DNA of 64,000 nt from Bacillota bacterium (GCA_023410535.1 JAEYPR010000003.1:1-64000), one strand, 5' to 3'. Shown: positions 1 through 7,916, numbered from the stretch's first letter. Notes: a model not told the origin generated them from the sequence alone. Translations and numbers: made by a program.

Positions 1-38
1 ATTAATCCTCTGATTTGTTCGCTGCTTAAGATTCCCAT
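1..38 (-). CDS. 5' end of an unidentified gene, cut by window edge
   Basis: On the minus strand an ATG at 38-36 follows a strong GGGAGG ribosome binding site with about 6 nt spacing. Twelve codons are visible, reading MGILSSEQIRGL, and the frame is still open at the window edge. The fragment is too short to assign to a family. The ribosome binding site is the main support that a real gene starts here and runs leftwards out of the window. Confidence 0.55.
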   Translation of the reverse strand, partial: MGILSSEQIRGL

Positions 39-114
39 TTGTGTTCCTCCCGTTTCTTATTGTTGTTATCGGAGGTTTACACAAATAATTTTACAGCGTC
101 ATTTTCGACACTGC

Positions 115-318
115 TGTTGTGCAAGGACGCACAGTCGTTGTGCATGGATGCACAGCCGTTGTGCAAGGACGCACAGTCGTTGTGCAAGGATGCCCAGTCG
201 TTGCGCAAGGATGCACAGTCGTTGCGCAAGGATGCCCAGTCGTTGTGCGAGGATGCGCAGTCGTTGTGCAAGGATGCCCAGTCGTTGTGTAAGGATGCGC
301 AGTCGTTGCGCAAGATTA
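115..318. repeat. 21-bp tandem repeat, about ten units
   Basis: About ten imperfect 21-bp units lie head to tail. Each contains a core like CAGTCGTTGTGCAAGGATG. Because the period is a multiple of three, all frames stay open and give artificial heptad peptides such as LRNDCAS/LHNDWAS on the minus strand, where Cys- and Trp-bearing units partly alternate. No ribosome binding site or credible start is attached, so I treat it as noncoding. Units resemble half of the 42-bp unit at 30835-31113 (shared pattern CTTGC..AACGACT..GCA). Confidence 0.85.
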
Positions 319-332
319 CCCGGAAAGCGAGG

Positions 333-497
333 CTAGACTTTGATCTTCTCCACACCCCATACAACCAGCGCCACCCAATAGCCGAAAAGGATGCCGTCCA
401 TTCGTCCTTCGTGATAGATCAATTGGTCCTGGCGGCAGAGTTGTTCCAGGGGGGCGCAGTCATATTCGAAACCGAAAACTTTTGCCGATTTTATCGT
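333..497 (-). pseudogene. possible short coding remnant downstream of the SymE-like gene
   Basis: A minus-strand frame of 55 codons opens just after the stop of the SymE-like gene at 504 and ends in TAG at 335-333. Its peptide looks protein-like (for example EYDCAPLEQLCRQDQLIYHE and FGYWVALVVWG), but there is no ATG, GTG or TTG behind a ribosome binding site. It may be the tail of a once longer gene or a small gene with a lost start. No family is recognised. Confidence 0.3.
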
Positions 498-503
498 TTA
501 AAC

Positions 504-947
504 CTATGGCGCTTCGGAATTGTCGACCCCCGCAGCGGCTCCCGTCAACAGCAACCGCCCGTATACTATTTTCGGATAAAACGATATTTCCTCATTTTTT
601 AAATAATACCCTTCCAGATCTTTCGTGACCGTCATCTTCACCCAAGCGTCCTTGGCTAGTTCGACTGCTACGCAATCGTCCCGACGCAATTCATAAAACA
701 ATCCTCCCCGGTTGCAAATGGCATAATGGCCTTGGTGGTGCATGACCAGGAACCCTTCGATGGATTGGGAATCGTCTGGCGGAGACTGTAGCTCCAGGTT
801 AATGCTGCCCGGCAGGACACGAACATGAATTGAGTGGCCAGTTCGAAAGCCGTACTTTGCTAACCACAGGCCCGATAAGCGAATGAGGGGGACTTTTTGG
901 TTGTTTTTAAAGATGGAACCCACGGTGAATTGGCGATGGCTTTTCAT
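504..947 (-). CDS. SymE-like (SpoVT/AbrB-fold) small protein
   Basis: This is a 147-aa protein. Residues about 18-55 contain VPLIRLSGLWLAKYGFRTG followed by HSIHVRVLPGSINLEL. This matches the layout of the SymE toxin family: P.L.L.G.WL...GF..G..V.V.V..G.L.L. The remaining 90 residues have no match I recognise and make it longer than a bare SymE domain. The ATG at 947 has a GAGGAGAG ribosome binding site about 6 nt upstream. The gene is divergent from the HTH gene at 1208 and lies near a CRISPR array and repeats, a typical accessory setting. E. coli SymE is an SOS-linked toxin restrained by an antisense RNA. Whether this relative is toxic cannot be told from sequence, and I see no antisense RNA gene. 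Confidence 0.6.
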   Translation of the reverse strand: MKSHRQFTVGSIFKNNQKVPLIRLSGLWLAKYGFRTGHSIHVRVLPGSINLELQSPPDDSQSIEGFLVMHHQGHYAICNRGGLFYELRRDDCVAVELAKDAWVKMTVTKDLEGYYLKNEEISFYPKIVYGRLLLTGAAAGVDNSEAP

Positions 948-1112
948 TCGATCTCTCCTCGCAAATTTATTACCCCCAAAGAAGAAAGCCTTGGAAAAGT
1001 AGAGAATTACATAAGCAAGCTACGCAAGACTATCCTTACGTGATGATGGCGGTTATGGTTGCACTGGCGTAATAGGAATAGCTAACGCAAAGTTCTTTAT
1101 ATATTATATTGT

Positions 1113-1148
1113 ATCATCGTGTATCATGGAAAGTCAATACACAATGAT
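1113..1148. promoter_or_regulatory. inverted repeat, candidate operator of the HTH gene
   Basis: ATCATCGTGTAT at 1113-1124 and ATACACAATGAT at 1137-1148 form 12-bp arms that match at 11 of 12 positions around a 12-bp spacer. It sits in the divergent region between the SymE-like gene and the HTH gene, just downstream of an AT-rich stretch (TATATATTATATTG) that could supply a -10 element. Arm length and position suit a dimeric repressor site. The binding protein is unknown. Confidence 0.4.
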
Positions 1149-1207
1149 CCATATTGACTAACAAAAATCAACCTGATATGATTTGGCTAAATAAGGAGGA
1201 GTCGCGC

Positions 1208-1399
1208 TTGGATGAGCTGATTACAGCAGAAGAAGTTATGAAAATATTAAAGATCAGTCGAGCTACTTTAAATCGTTGGGTTAAAGCGGGTAAAATACGC
1301 GCTTTAAAACTCGGTGAAGGGAAAAAGGGCGCGATTCGTTTTAAAAAAGAAGATATCGAAAACTTTATCAATCAGGTGACGAACCCTGAAATCGAATGA
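1208..1399 (+). CDS. small HTH (excisionase/MerR-like) DNA-binding protein
   Basis: This 63-aa protein is almost entirely one helix-turn-helix domain of the excisionase/MerR-like HTH_17 type. The pattern is LITAEEVMKILKISRATLNR, then WVKAGKIRALKLGEGK, then IRFKKEDIENFI. The family binds DNA as regulators or recombination directionality factors. I place the start at TTG 1208 because AAGGAGGA (1193-1200) lies 7 nt upstream. An upstream TTG at 1154 would add 18 residues outside the domain and has no ribosome binding site. A rho-independent terminator follows at 1462-1497. No integrase is adjacent, so a role as a local repressor, perhaps of its own divergent promoter region, is more likely than excisionase activity. 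Confidence 0.75.
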   Translation: MDELITAEEVMKILKISRATLNRWVKAGKIRALKLGEGKKGAIRFKKEDIENFINQVTNPEIE

Positions 1400-1461
1400 G
1401 TTATTATGAATTATTGCTGCACACACTGCTTGACGTGCGCTTTTTCACGAAATAAATCAAG

Positions 1462-1497
1462 AAAACACAGCCTAAAATGATAGACTGTGTTTTTTAT
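1462..1497 (+). terminator. rho-independent terminator of the HTH gene
   Basis: AAAACACAG (1462-1470) pairs with CTGTGTTTT (from 1485), and the 3' arm runs into TTTTTTAT. It lies about 60 nt downstream of the HTH stop codon. Confidence 0.8.
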
Positions 1498-1862
1498 GGT
1501 CTAAACACAAACTTAAGAGCGTTTTTTGAGATATACCATTTTTATTACAGGGGAATAATCATTTGTCAGTATATAAAACCAATGATCACCGGAAGGTTAA
1601 TGATTTCGGCGGTCGACTACGCTCTCCACGGTTGCGGCGGCGCCTTACTTTTTGATCGCAAAAAGTAAGCAAAAACTCCCGGAGACCTACGGTTCCAAAC
1701 CTCCCTCAATGCATCCCTGTCCGCTTTCGCCCTCCCTGGCCGCTCCGCCTGGCTACCGGGTCGTGGCTTACGAAGTCCCCTGCGATGGCGACCGCTGTAA
1801 TTCATCCGGGAATTGAAGCGGCGCACGGTTCCTTCCGTGGAACCTAAAAAAAATAAATGGGA
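1498..1862. other. gene-free stretch with an 11-bp hairpin
   Basis: No credible gene is seen. CTTACTTTTTG (1644-1654) and CAAAAAGTAAG (1659-1669) form a perfect 11-bp stem with a 4-nt ATCG loop. The sequence after it (1670-1850) is GC-richer and reads like decayed repeat sequence that leads straight into the CRISPR array. The hairpin has no T-tract typical of a terminator. Confidence 0.5.
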
Positions 1863-2352
1863 GTTGCAATCTATGCGCCTGTGCAAGGAGCGGGTGGAAC
1901 TGCTCTTGCTGCTGGTTTCAATCCACGCTCCTGTACAAGGAGCGACCCAGGGCTTGTGTTAACGTGTCATAGCCAGCGTACAGTTTCAATCCACGCTCCT
2001 GTACAAGGAGCGACGAAATCATCCACGCAGTCGAAGACCTCAACAAGCGTTTCAATCCACGCTCCTGTACAAGGAGCGACAAAGCCCAAATTTAATAACA
2101 ATAGAGCTAGGTACGTTTCAATCCACGCTCCTGTACAAGGAGCGACATGCCATGGGGCGGCTGTCATACCATTCGAACCGAATGTTTCAATCCACGCTCC
2201 TGTACAAGGAGCGACTAGTGAGGGGGTTTTCCTACACCCTGGCTTCAATTCCGTTTCAATCCACGCTCCTGTACAAGGAGCGACACGATGGACGAGTTAG
2301 ACGGGATGGAAGGTGATGTGGTTTCAATCCACGCTCCTGTACAAGGAGCGAC
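1863..2352 (-). CRISPR. orphan type I-C-like CRISPR array, 7 repeats plus one decayed
   Basis: Seven identical 32-bp repeats start at 1915, 1983, 2049, 2115, 2184, 2253 and 2321. They are separated by six spacers of 34-37 bp. On the plus strand each begins GTTTCAATCCACGC and ends AAGGAGCGAC. On the minus strand it therefore ends in GGATTGAAAC, the usual 3' end of type I-C repeats. An eighth copy at 1863-1894 has 7 mismatches in 32 and is separated by only 20 bp, which marks the old trailer end. So the array is transcribed leftwards from a leader to its right. There are no cas genes in the window. Confidence 0.95.
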
Positions 2353-2530
2353 AGTACCCCCTTCAAACCCTTGCCACGCTTGACTCGTCAAGCCGGTTTC
2401 CGCGAACCGGCAAATTTCAAGTCATTTTGAAAGCGATTTTCAGCGCAAAATCCTATTTCCCCGCGTGGCTACTGGGCCGCGAACCGCCTAGGGAATTCAT
2501 GGGAGCTTCCGGTTCGCGGGAAGGTCTTGT
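2353..2530 (-). promoter_or_regulatory. probable CRISPR leader with nested inverted repeats
   Basis: This flank adjoins the perfect-repeat end of the array, opposite the decayed repeat. It holds GCCGGTT/AACCGGC (2392-2398 and 2405-2411), a 7-bp stem around TCCGCG. It also holds CCGCGAACCG/CGGTTCGCGG (2477-2486 and 2510-2519), a perfect 10-bp inverted repeat. Both share the CGCGAACCG core. Such repeated inverted motifs in the leader suit adaptation-complex or regulator binding. That role is inferred from position only. Confidence 0.6.
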
Positions 2531-2938
2531 TGTAATATTTGCCAGAAACGTTTGAATCTCCTTTTCTTTCGTTTCAATTTTATTTGGCATCCTCGTTCTC
2601 ACTACAGGGCCGGCATGCGGAATCGATACAAGGATGTGTCCCTGACGTCGCCGTCGAAGCATCACGGGGCAACGCCGCCACGGACGGCATTTCAGGAAGG
2701 ACTGAATCCGTTCTTTCAAACTTCGGCCGGTCGACATCCTGCGCCACTTTTTGACCGGTACCCAGCTTCCATGGCGCCCCCTCTATTGTAAGGCACGTAG
2801 CAAGAGAGGGGGACGGTACAATTTTTCAACCGGCAATCCGCCGCCTCAGGGGGGTGAGTCCCTGACGGATGTTGTACAAGGTCGCACGGTCGCTTCATCA
2901 AAATTTCCCCGAAGGCGACCCCTGCGCTTATTCCGCAA
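2531..2938. other. gene-free stretch with an 8-bp inverted repeat
   Basis: No open frame here has a ribosome binding site or family likeness, and the short frames look accidental. CCCCCTCT (2777-2784) and AGAGGGGG (2805-2812) form an 8-bp inverted repeat of the kind common in dispersed intergenic sequence. Confidence 0.4.
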
Positions 2939-2966
2939 AGAAAAAGAGAACCCTTTGTAGGTTCTC
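2939..2966 (-). terminator. leftward rho-independent terminator
   Basis: Read on the minus strand, GAGAACC and GGTTCTC form a 7-bp stem around TACAAAG, and the 3' arm runs directly into TTTTTCTTT. It blocks leftward transcription entering the CRISPR leader, although no leftward gene lies immediately upstream. Confidence 0.7.
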
Positions 2967-3195
2967 CGTAATTAATCAGATCAGTTTCGTCGTTTTTATT
3001 CCTTAGACTATATTGATAAATTCAGGCGATCGTGTGAGTTCTCATAAAGTTTAGGAAGTCTTATGTTTATCCGTTTTCTTTTTCCCTAATTTCCAAAATA
3101 TTTTTATATCATAAATAAAACCGTCAGAATACCATTTACTTATGTTAATTAATGTGATATTATTCCCAAAGAATACAAAGAAAGGGGAGATTTGT

Positions 3196-4125
3196 TTGCG
3201 TATCCTAAAGTTGTTTTTTTTACCCATCATTTTGATATTTATTTTTGTAATTTCCGGTTGTGGTGGCGGCGGTGGATCCACCACTCAGCAAAGCTGGAAA
3301 ATTGTTAGGGAAGCCAATGCTGCAAACGGCGATTTAAATGGAATTTGGGGTTCCTCAGGAAATGAAGTTTTTGCGGTTGGCAATAAAGGATCAATTATGC
3401 ATTACAACGGTTCTTGGTCGGAAATGACCAGTAATACCAGTGTACAATTATACGATGTTTGGGGCAGTTCAAGTAGTAACGTTTTTGCGGTTGGCGCCAA
3501 TGGAACCATTCTACATTATATTAACGGCACTTGGTCTTCGATGACCAGTAATACCGCGGAGAACTTATCTGGGATCTGGGGTAGCTCCGATTCTAATATT
3601 TTTGCGGTAGGCAATAATGGGACCATTCTACACTATAATGGTTCAACTTGGTCCGTTATGTCCAGTGGCACTATAAATCATTTATCTTCAATATGGGGGA
3701 CATCGGGAAGCGATGTATTTGCGGGAGGTACTACCGGACTTGTTCTTCATTATAATGGAAATGCTTGGACCCAGGCCGATATTTATACTGGGCCTTATTT
3801 CCGCGTATACGCAAGCATTTGGGGTACCTCAAGCAATAATGTTTATTGTATCGGTAATGTTAGTAATCTCCGGCATTACAATGGAAGCGCCTGGTCAGAT
3901 TTGCCCACGACCGGGACGACTAGTGCTTTAAATGATATATACGGTCTATCCGCTAATAACATATTCGCTGTAGGAAATGTCGGAACAATTGTGCATTATA
4001 ACGGGAGTAGCTGGAAAACTATGATCAGTAACACGACAGAGTACTTATATGATGTTTGGGGTTCACCGGCAGGTAAGGTTTTCGCGGTTGGTGATAAAGG
4101 AATTATTTTAGAGTATCAACAATGA
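3196..4125 (+). CDS. beta-propeller-like repeat lipoprotein
   Basis: This 309-aa exported protein starts at TTG 3196, where AAAGGGGAG lies 6 nt upstream. The signal peptide MRILKLFFLPIILIFIFVIS ends in a lipobox (ISGC), so it should be lipid-anchored outside the membrane. The mature part is seven or so repeats of about 40 residues built on LxGIWGSSxxxVFAVGxxG and T/SILHYNGSxW. This repeat is known from bacterial extracellular proteins and is expected to fold as a beta-propeller. No catalytic residues stand out, so a binding or surface role is likely. The gene is visibly more AT-rich than aroA and the signalling genes nearby, which together with the surrounding decay suggests acquisition by transfer. 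Confidence 0.75.
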   Translation: MRILKLFFLPIILIFIFVISGCGGGGGSTTQQSWKIVREANAANGDLNGIWGSSGNEVFAVGNKGSIMHYNGSWSEMTSNTSVQLYDVWGSSSSNVFAVGANGTILHYINGTWSSMTSNTAENLSGIWGSSDSNIFAVGNNGTILHYNGSTWSVMSSGTINHLSSIWGTSGSDVFAGGTTGLVLHYNGNAWTQADIYTGPYFRVYASIWGTSSNNVYCIGNVSNLRHYNGSAWSDLPTTGTTSALNDIYGLSANNIFAVGNVGTIVHYNGSSWKTMISNTTEYLYDVWGSPAGKVFAVGDKGIILEYQQ

Positions 4126-4222
4126 AATTAAACGCTAGCGCTCCTTAAGATCGAACGTCTTTTCTTCATTTTTGGAGTTCCCGATGGCTTTCCTTTTTTA
4201 AAATTGCGAACTTAATTATACA

Positions 4223-4404
4223 CTAGCTTGTTATCCTTACAAGTCCATCTAATAAACTATCATCAGAAATAAAATTAATCAGCTTCTTTAATTCCCAATC
4301 ACCAAATGGATTGGGATATCGTTAGATTTTGCCAATCTTACTAAAACACTGGCTATGCTTTCGTTTTTATAAGGTTCTACAAGCCTTAGCAACTTAAAGT
4401 CCAT
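4223..4404 (-). pseudogene. frameshifted N-terminal fragment of a TniQ-like protein
   Basis: An ATG at 4404 with GAGGT 5-6 nt upstream begins MDFKLLRLVEPYKNESIASV and continues LVRLAKSNDIP. This resembles the N-terminus of TniQ-family transposition proteins, where an E-S-L-x-S-x-L-x-R-L-A pattern follows a proline. The frame then hits TAA. The next frame carries on without a gap as NPFGDWELKKLINFISDDSL and ends in TAG at 4225-4223. One base gained or lost explains both halves. The remnant is much shorter than full TniQ proteins, so it is truncated as well as shifted. The family assignment rests on a short motif. Confidence 0.45.
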
Positions 4405-4428
4405 TGTTACCTCTATAAAAGATTATAA

Positions 4429-4466
4429 AAAAGAGGTTAGTTTTTTCGACTAACCTCTTTTCTATT
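4429..4466 (+). terminator. strong, possibly bidirectional terminator
   Basis: AAAAGAGGTTAG (4429-4440) pairs perfectly with CTAACCTCTTTT (4450-4461), a 12-bp stem followed by CTATTTT. The A-rich 5' side would also give a T-tract on the minus strand. It lies about 300 nt after the lipoprotein gene and 50 nt beyond the aroA stop, so it may serve both. Confidence 0.75.
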
Positions 4467-4517
4467 TTATGATTTAATTTCCGGTCGCAAGTATTCCGAA
4501 TCTTTTTGAGAACTTTC

Positions 4518-5825
4518 TCAAACTTTATGAGAACTCACAGTGATCGCCTGCTCCAATATTTCAAAATAATTCTCAAAGGTCTTCGCCGTACAACCCGGGT
4601 TCTTAATCACCATGCCGGGGACCTTCAGCCCCGCCAGCGCGAAAGCCATCGCCATCCGGTGGTCGTCGTAGGTTTCGATGGCGGCCGCTTGAACCGGAGC
4701 CGGCTGGATGACCAGACCGTCCCGGGTTTCCTCCGCTTGGACGCCCATCCGCTTCAATTCGGTGACAATCGCTTCAATCCGGTTGGACTCGTGGTGCCGG
4801 ATGAACCCGACATTACGAATGATCGTCGGACTGGTGGCGAAAGCCGCCAACACCGCCACGGTTGGGGTCTGATCGGGGAGGCTGCTCAGATCGACATCAA
4901 CGCCGGGGAAGACGCCGCCGGACGGACCCTGGACCCGGATCCCGCCGCCTTCGGATTTGATGGTGCAACCCATCTGCTTTAAGATCTCCAATAATTTAAT
5001 ATCGCCCTGCAACGTATCGGTGCTGGCCCGGCGGACCAAAACCGAACCGCCGGTCAAAGTCGCCAGAGCGAAAAAGTAGCCGGCGTTGGAGAGGTCCGGT
5101 TCGATGTCATAATCCAAACTTTGATAGGATTGCCCCGCCGGAACCGTGAAGCGTTCAAAATTGTCGTGGGTGGCGTTCACCCCAAACGCCGTCATCATTC
5201 GCAGCGTCATTGCCACAAACGGTTTGGCGGGCAACTCCCCGTCCAGCGCGATCGTCAGATCATTCTGGCAGAGTGTGCCGATCATCAGCAAGGCACTGAG
5301 AAATTGACTGCTTTGGCCGGCCGCCAATCGGATCGTCCCGCCCTGCAAACGATGGCCGCGCACCAATAACGGTAATGCATACGGCAGATTGACAAACTCA
5401 AACTCCGCGCCCAGCTCCCGCAATGCCTGCAGCAAAGGGTGCATCGGCCGGGCCCGCATCTGCTCGGAAGCGTCAATCTGATATTCACCTTCCGCCGCCG
5501 CCAGCAATGCCGTGATAAAACGGGCCGCCGTCCCGGCGCTTCCCACGTAAATGGCGGCTTTCTTCTTGGGAATCGTGCCGTTTTGGCCGATCACTTGCAC
5601 CGATTTCATACTTTCATTATAGGCTACCGGAAAACCCAACCGTTCCAACGAAGCGATAAAATTCCGGCTGTCGGCGCTGAACAAAACATTATTCAAAGTT
5701 ACAATGCCGTTGCTTAGTGCCGCTAACAACAATGCCCGGTTAGTGATACTTTTTGATCCCGGAATCTCCACCGTCGCCGCAACTGGCTTCCGGAACGCCG
5801 GGACTCGGTATTCGGTTTGATTCAA
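4518..5825 (-). CDS. aroA: 3-phosphoshikimate 1-carboxyvinyltransferase (EPSP synthase)
   Basis: AroA transfers the enolpyruvyl group of PEP to shikimate 3-phosphate in the cytoplasmic shikimate pathway. Family motifs in order are IPGSKSITNRALLLAAL near the start, VGSAGTAARF, DIEPDLSNAGYFFA, YDDHRMAMAFALAG and PGCTAKTFENYFE near the end. Length is about 435 aa, as usual. I place the start at TTG 5825, after GAGGTGA. An upstream in-frame ATG at 5894 overlaps the probable -10 box and would add residues outside the fold. One oddity is that the segment usually like R-x-K-E-T/S-D-R reads IRHHESNRI, so a conserved lysine and aspartate are replaced while Glu and the last Arg remain. No other aromatic pathway gene is adjacent, so it appears to be a single-gene unit. 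Confidence 0.95.
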   Translation of the reverse strand: MNQTEYRVPAFRKPVAATVEIPGSKSITNRALLLAALSNGIVTLNNVLFSADSRNFIASLERLGFPVAYNESMKSVQVIGQNGTIPKKKAAIYVGSAGTAARFITALLAAAEGEYQIDASEQMRARPMHPLLQALRELGAEFEFVNLPYALPLLVRGHRLQGGTIRLAAGQSSQFLSALLMIGTLCQNDLTIALDGELPAKPFVAMTLRMMTAFGVNATHDNFERFTVPAGQSYQSLDYDIEPDLSNAGYFFALATLTGGSVLVRRASTDTLQGDIKLLEILKQMGCTIKSEGGGIRVQGPSGGVFPGVDVDLSSLPDQTPTVAVLAAFATSPTIIRNVGFIRHHESNRIEAIVTELKRMGVQAEETRDGLVIQPAPVQAAAIETYDDHRMAMAFALAGLKVPGMVIKNPGCTAKTFENYFEILEQAITVSSHKV

Positions 5826-5893
5826 TCGCTTCACCTCAAAAGAAATATTTCCCCTACCTCCACAATAATTCCAAGTAATTATGTTTTTCCTCA

Positions 5894-5902
5894 ATTATAT
5901 CA
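5894..5902 (-). promoter_or_regulatory. extended -10 promoter element of aroA
   Basis: On the minus strand TGATATAAT (5902-5894) is an extended -10 box with a perfect TATAAT. A weak -35 (TTTGCG) lies 17 nt upstream. It sits between the upstream terminator at 5919-5947 and aroA, so aroA is probably transcribed alone from here. Confidence 0.5.
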
Positions 5903-5918
5903 TGCCCAACTCGCTCCG

Positions 5919-5947
5919 CAAAACAAAACCAGCCTCGAAAGCTGGTT
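5919..5947 (-). terminator. terminator of the signalling operon
   Basis: On the minus strand AACCAGC and GCTGGTT form a 7-bp stem around TTTCGAG, and the 3' arm continues as TTGTTTTG. It lies 65 nt past the stop codon of the last kinase gene. Confidence 0.75.
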
Positions 5948-6011
5948 CTAAACGTTATCATTCGGTTAACGAACTTACCAAACCAAACAGTCCCTGACTG
6001 GCGGCGGCAAT

Positions 6012-7910
6012 TCACTCTCCCAGGGGAATCGACGCTTTGATTAAAGTCCCTTGCAATGGTCGGGAAGCAATCACTAACTTCCCTTTTAACATGTCCAACC
6101 GTTCCTGCATCCCCAACAAACCCATTCCTTTATTGGAGTCGGTCTGTCCGCCCTCCCAAACAAATCCGACGCCATTATCCCTGACTGTCAAGGATAACTG
6201 TTTCGCTTCACATGCCAGCCGGACTTGCACCCGGTCCGCCATGGCGTGTTTGGCGATATTGGTCAATGCTTCCTGCAGGCAGCGGTAGATACAGATCGTA
6301 ATCGCTCCAGAGAGTTCGGGGAGATCGGTCCCTTGATAATAAATGGCGATTCCGGAACGGTTGGCGAACTCCCGGCAAAAATCCTCCAGCGTGAGATTCA
6401 ATCCTAACGTGTCAATCGCAGGAGGCCGCAGGGTCTGAGCGAGTTTCCGGATCTGTTCCAACGTGTTGGTCGTTATCTCAATCGCTTCGTTAAGCTGCTG
6501 CCGCAATTGTTCGACGCCTTGCGGCGGGTTATCGCGCATCAACTTCAAATAGATCCGCAACGCAGTCAATGCCTGACCGGCTTCATCATGCAATTCCCGG
6601 GAGATCATACAGCGCTCCTCTTCAAGCAAGGTCATCACTTGTTTGCTCAATCGATGGAGATGTTGGTTGCTCTTTTGCAACTGTTTCTCCAACTCCTTCT
6701 GATACTGAATATCGGTGCGGCTACCGAACCACCGGATAATCTTCCCTTGTTCATCCCGGAGCGGTAACGCGCGGGTGATAAACCAGCGGTAAGCGCCGTC
6801 ATACTGGCGGGCCCGATATTCGATCTCGTAAGGCGCTCCGCTGGTATAAGAGTTCCGCCAGCATTCTGCTACGCGTTCACAATCGTCGGGATGAATGGTT
6901 CGAAACCAGTTCATCCCCTGGCACTCCTGCAAATCCAAGCCGGTGTATTCCGCGCAACGGTTGTTATGGTAATCTACATTACCGGTGATATCGGCAGTCC
7001 AGATCATCTGCGGCAAGGTCTCCGTCAACACGCGAAACTGCGCCTCGCTTTCGCGCAGGGCCGCTTCCGCTTGTTTCTGTTCCGTTACATCATAAAAGAT
7101 CGACTGGATTACCGCTTGCCCATGTAAATGACAGATTCCGCTGGCAACGATCGCATAAAGCACGTTGCCGTCCTTTCGCAAAAAACGCAGTTCCTTCTGG
7201 GGCGCGGCTCCAATCTTCCAGATAGATTCGATCCGCGAATCCAATATCTCCCGGTCCTCCGGGTGGAGCAGATCGCTTAATTTGGTGCCGATCATTTCAT
7301 CGGCGTCTTCAAGATTACAAAACGAGGCCATCGCCGGATTGACTTTCAAAATATGGCACCCGTCATGTAAAACAATGGCACATGGCGTTTGTTCGAACAG
7401 ATCGCGATAGCGTTCCTCGCTTTCCCGTTGCGCCACCTTCAACCGCTCTTTGCTGGCCTTTAAAGCCTTTTCGGCTTCAATGCGTTCCGTAATATCATGA
7501 ATAATTTCGAACAGAACCGGACTTCCCCGCAGATCAATTAGGCTGGAATAAACTTCAACCCAACGCATTTCGCCCCTGGCCAGCCGGTGGGGAAAAATAA
7601 AATGGTCCTGTTGCTCGGATGCGGCTCTCCAGAGCATTTCTTTGACGGTTTTAGCCGGCAGCAGGTTAATCTCTTGTATGGTCATGGAACGCAATCGAGC
7701 TTGAGAATAACCGTAAAACTTTGCGGCGGCGGGATTAAAGTCGATAATGGCTCCGGTTGCCGAATCGATCAGCATCATCATCGCGTTGTGATTTTCAAAC
7801 AACTTCCGGAACGGCTCTTCATGAAGCGTCGTGTCAACGGCAAGCGGTTCGGGCAAGCCAATTCGGTCCATTCTTGGTAGAAACAGGTCGTCGGCAGGTT
7901 TCATTGCCAT
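6012..7910 (-). CDS. soluble multi-PAS sensor histidine kinase, NarX-type transmitter
   Basis: This 632-aa kinase has no membrane segment, so it senses in the cytoplasm. Three PAS domains occupy roughly residues 28-150, 160-285 and 285-410. A HisKA_3 domain follows with the phosphoacceptor motif ISRELHDEAGQALTALR near residue 437. The HATPase domain carries QEALTNIAKHA, RDNGVGF and KGMGLLGMQER. The HisKA_3 type normally pairs with LuxR/NarL-type regulators, and one is encoded at 11912-12562 just upstream. The first PAS closely resembles PAS domains in the two preceding proteins. The start ATG at 7910 is preceded by GAAGGTGA and lies 6 nt after the previous stop, so the gene is the last of the operon. 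The signal is unknown; a redox or small ligand is plausible for PAS. Confidence 0.9.
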   Translation of the reverse strand: MAMKPADDLFLPRMDRIGLPEPLAVDTTLHEEPFRKLFENHNAMMMLIDSATGAIIDFNPAAAKFYGYSQARLRSMTIQEINLLPAKTVKEMLWRAASEQQDHFIFPHRLARGEMRWVEVYSSLIDLRGSPVLFEIIHDITERIEAEKALKASKERLKVAQRESEERYRDLFEQTPCAIVLHDGCHILKVNPAMASFCNLEDADEMIGTKLSDLLHPEDREILDSRIESIWKIGAAPQKELRFLRKDGNVLYAIVASGICHLHGQAVIQSIFYDVTEQKQAEAALRESEAQFRVLTETLPQMIWTADITGNVDYHNNRCAEYTGLDLQECQGMNWFRTIHPDDCERVAECWRNSYTSGAPYEIEYRARQYDGAYRWFITRALPLRDEQGKIIRWFGSRTDIQYQKELEKQLQKSNQHLHRLSKQVMTLLEEERCMISRELHDEAGQALTALRIYLKLMRDNPPQGVEQLRQQLNEAIEITTNTLEQIRKLAQTLRPPAIDTLGLNLTLEDFCREFANRSGIAIYYQGTDLPELSGAITICIYRCLQEALTNIAKHAMADRVQVRLACEAKQLSLTVRDNGVGFVWEGGQTDSNKGMGLLGMQERLDMLKGKLVIASRPLQGTLIKASIPLGE

Positions 7911-7916
7911 TCACCT

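Noticed and set aside
39..602. Long open frames through the 21-bp repeat (187 aa plus strand, 95 aa minus strand)
   Set aside because: They are open because the repeat length is a multiple of three. They have no ribosome binding site and the peptides are pure repeat.
1857..2300. Open frames over the CRISPR array (147 aa plus, 93 aa minus)
   Set aside because: They simply translate repeats and spacers.
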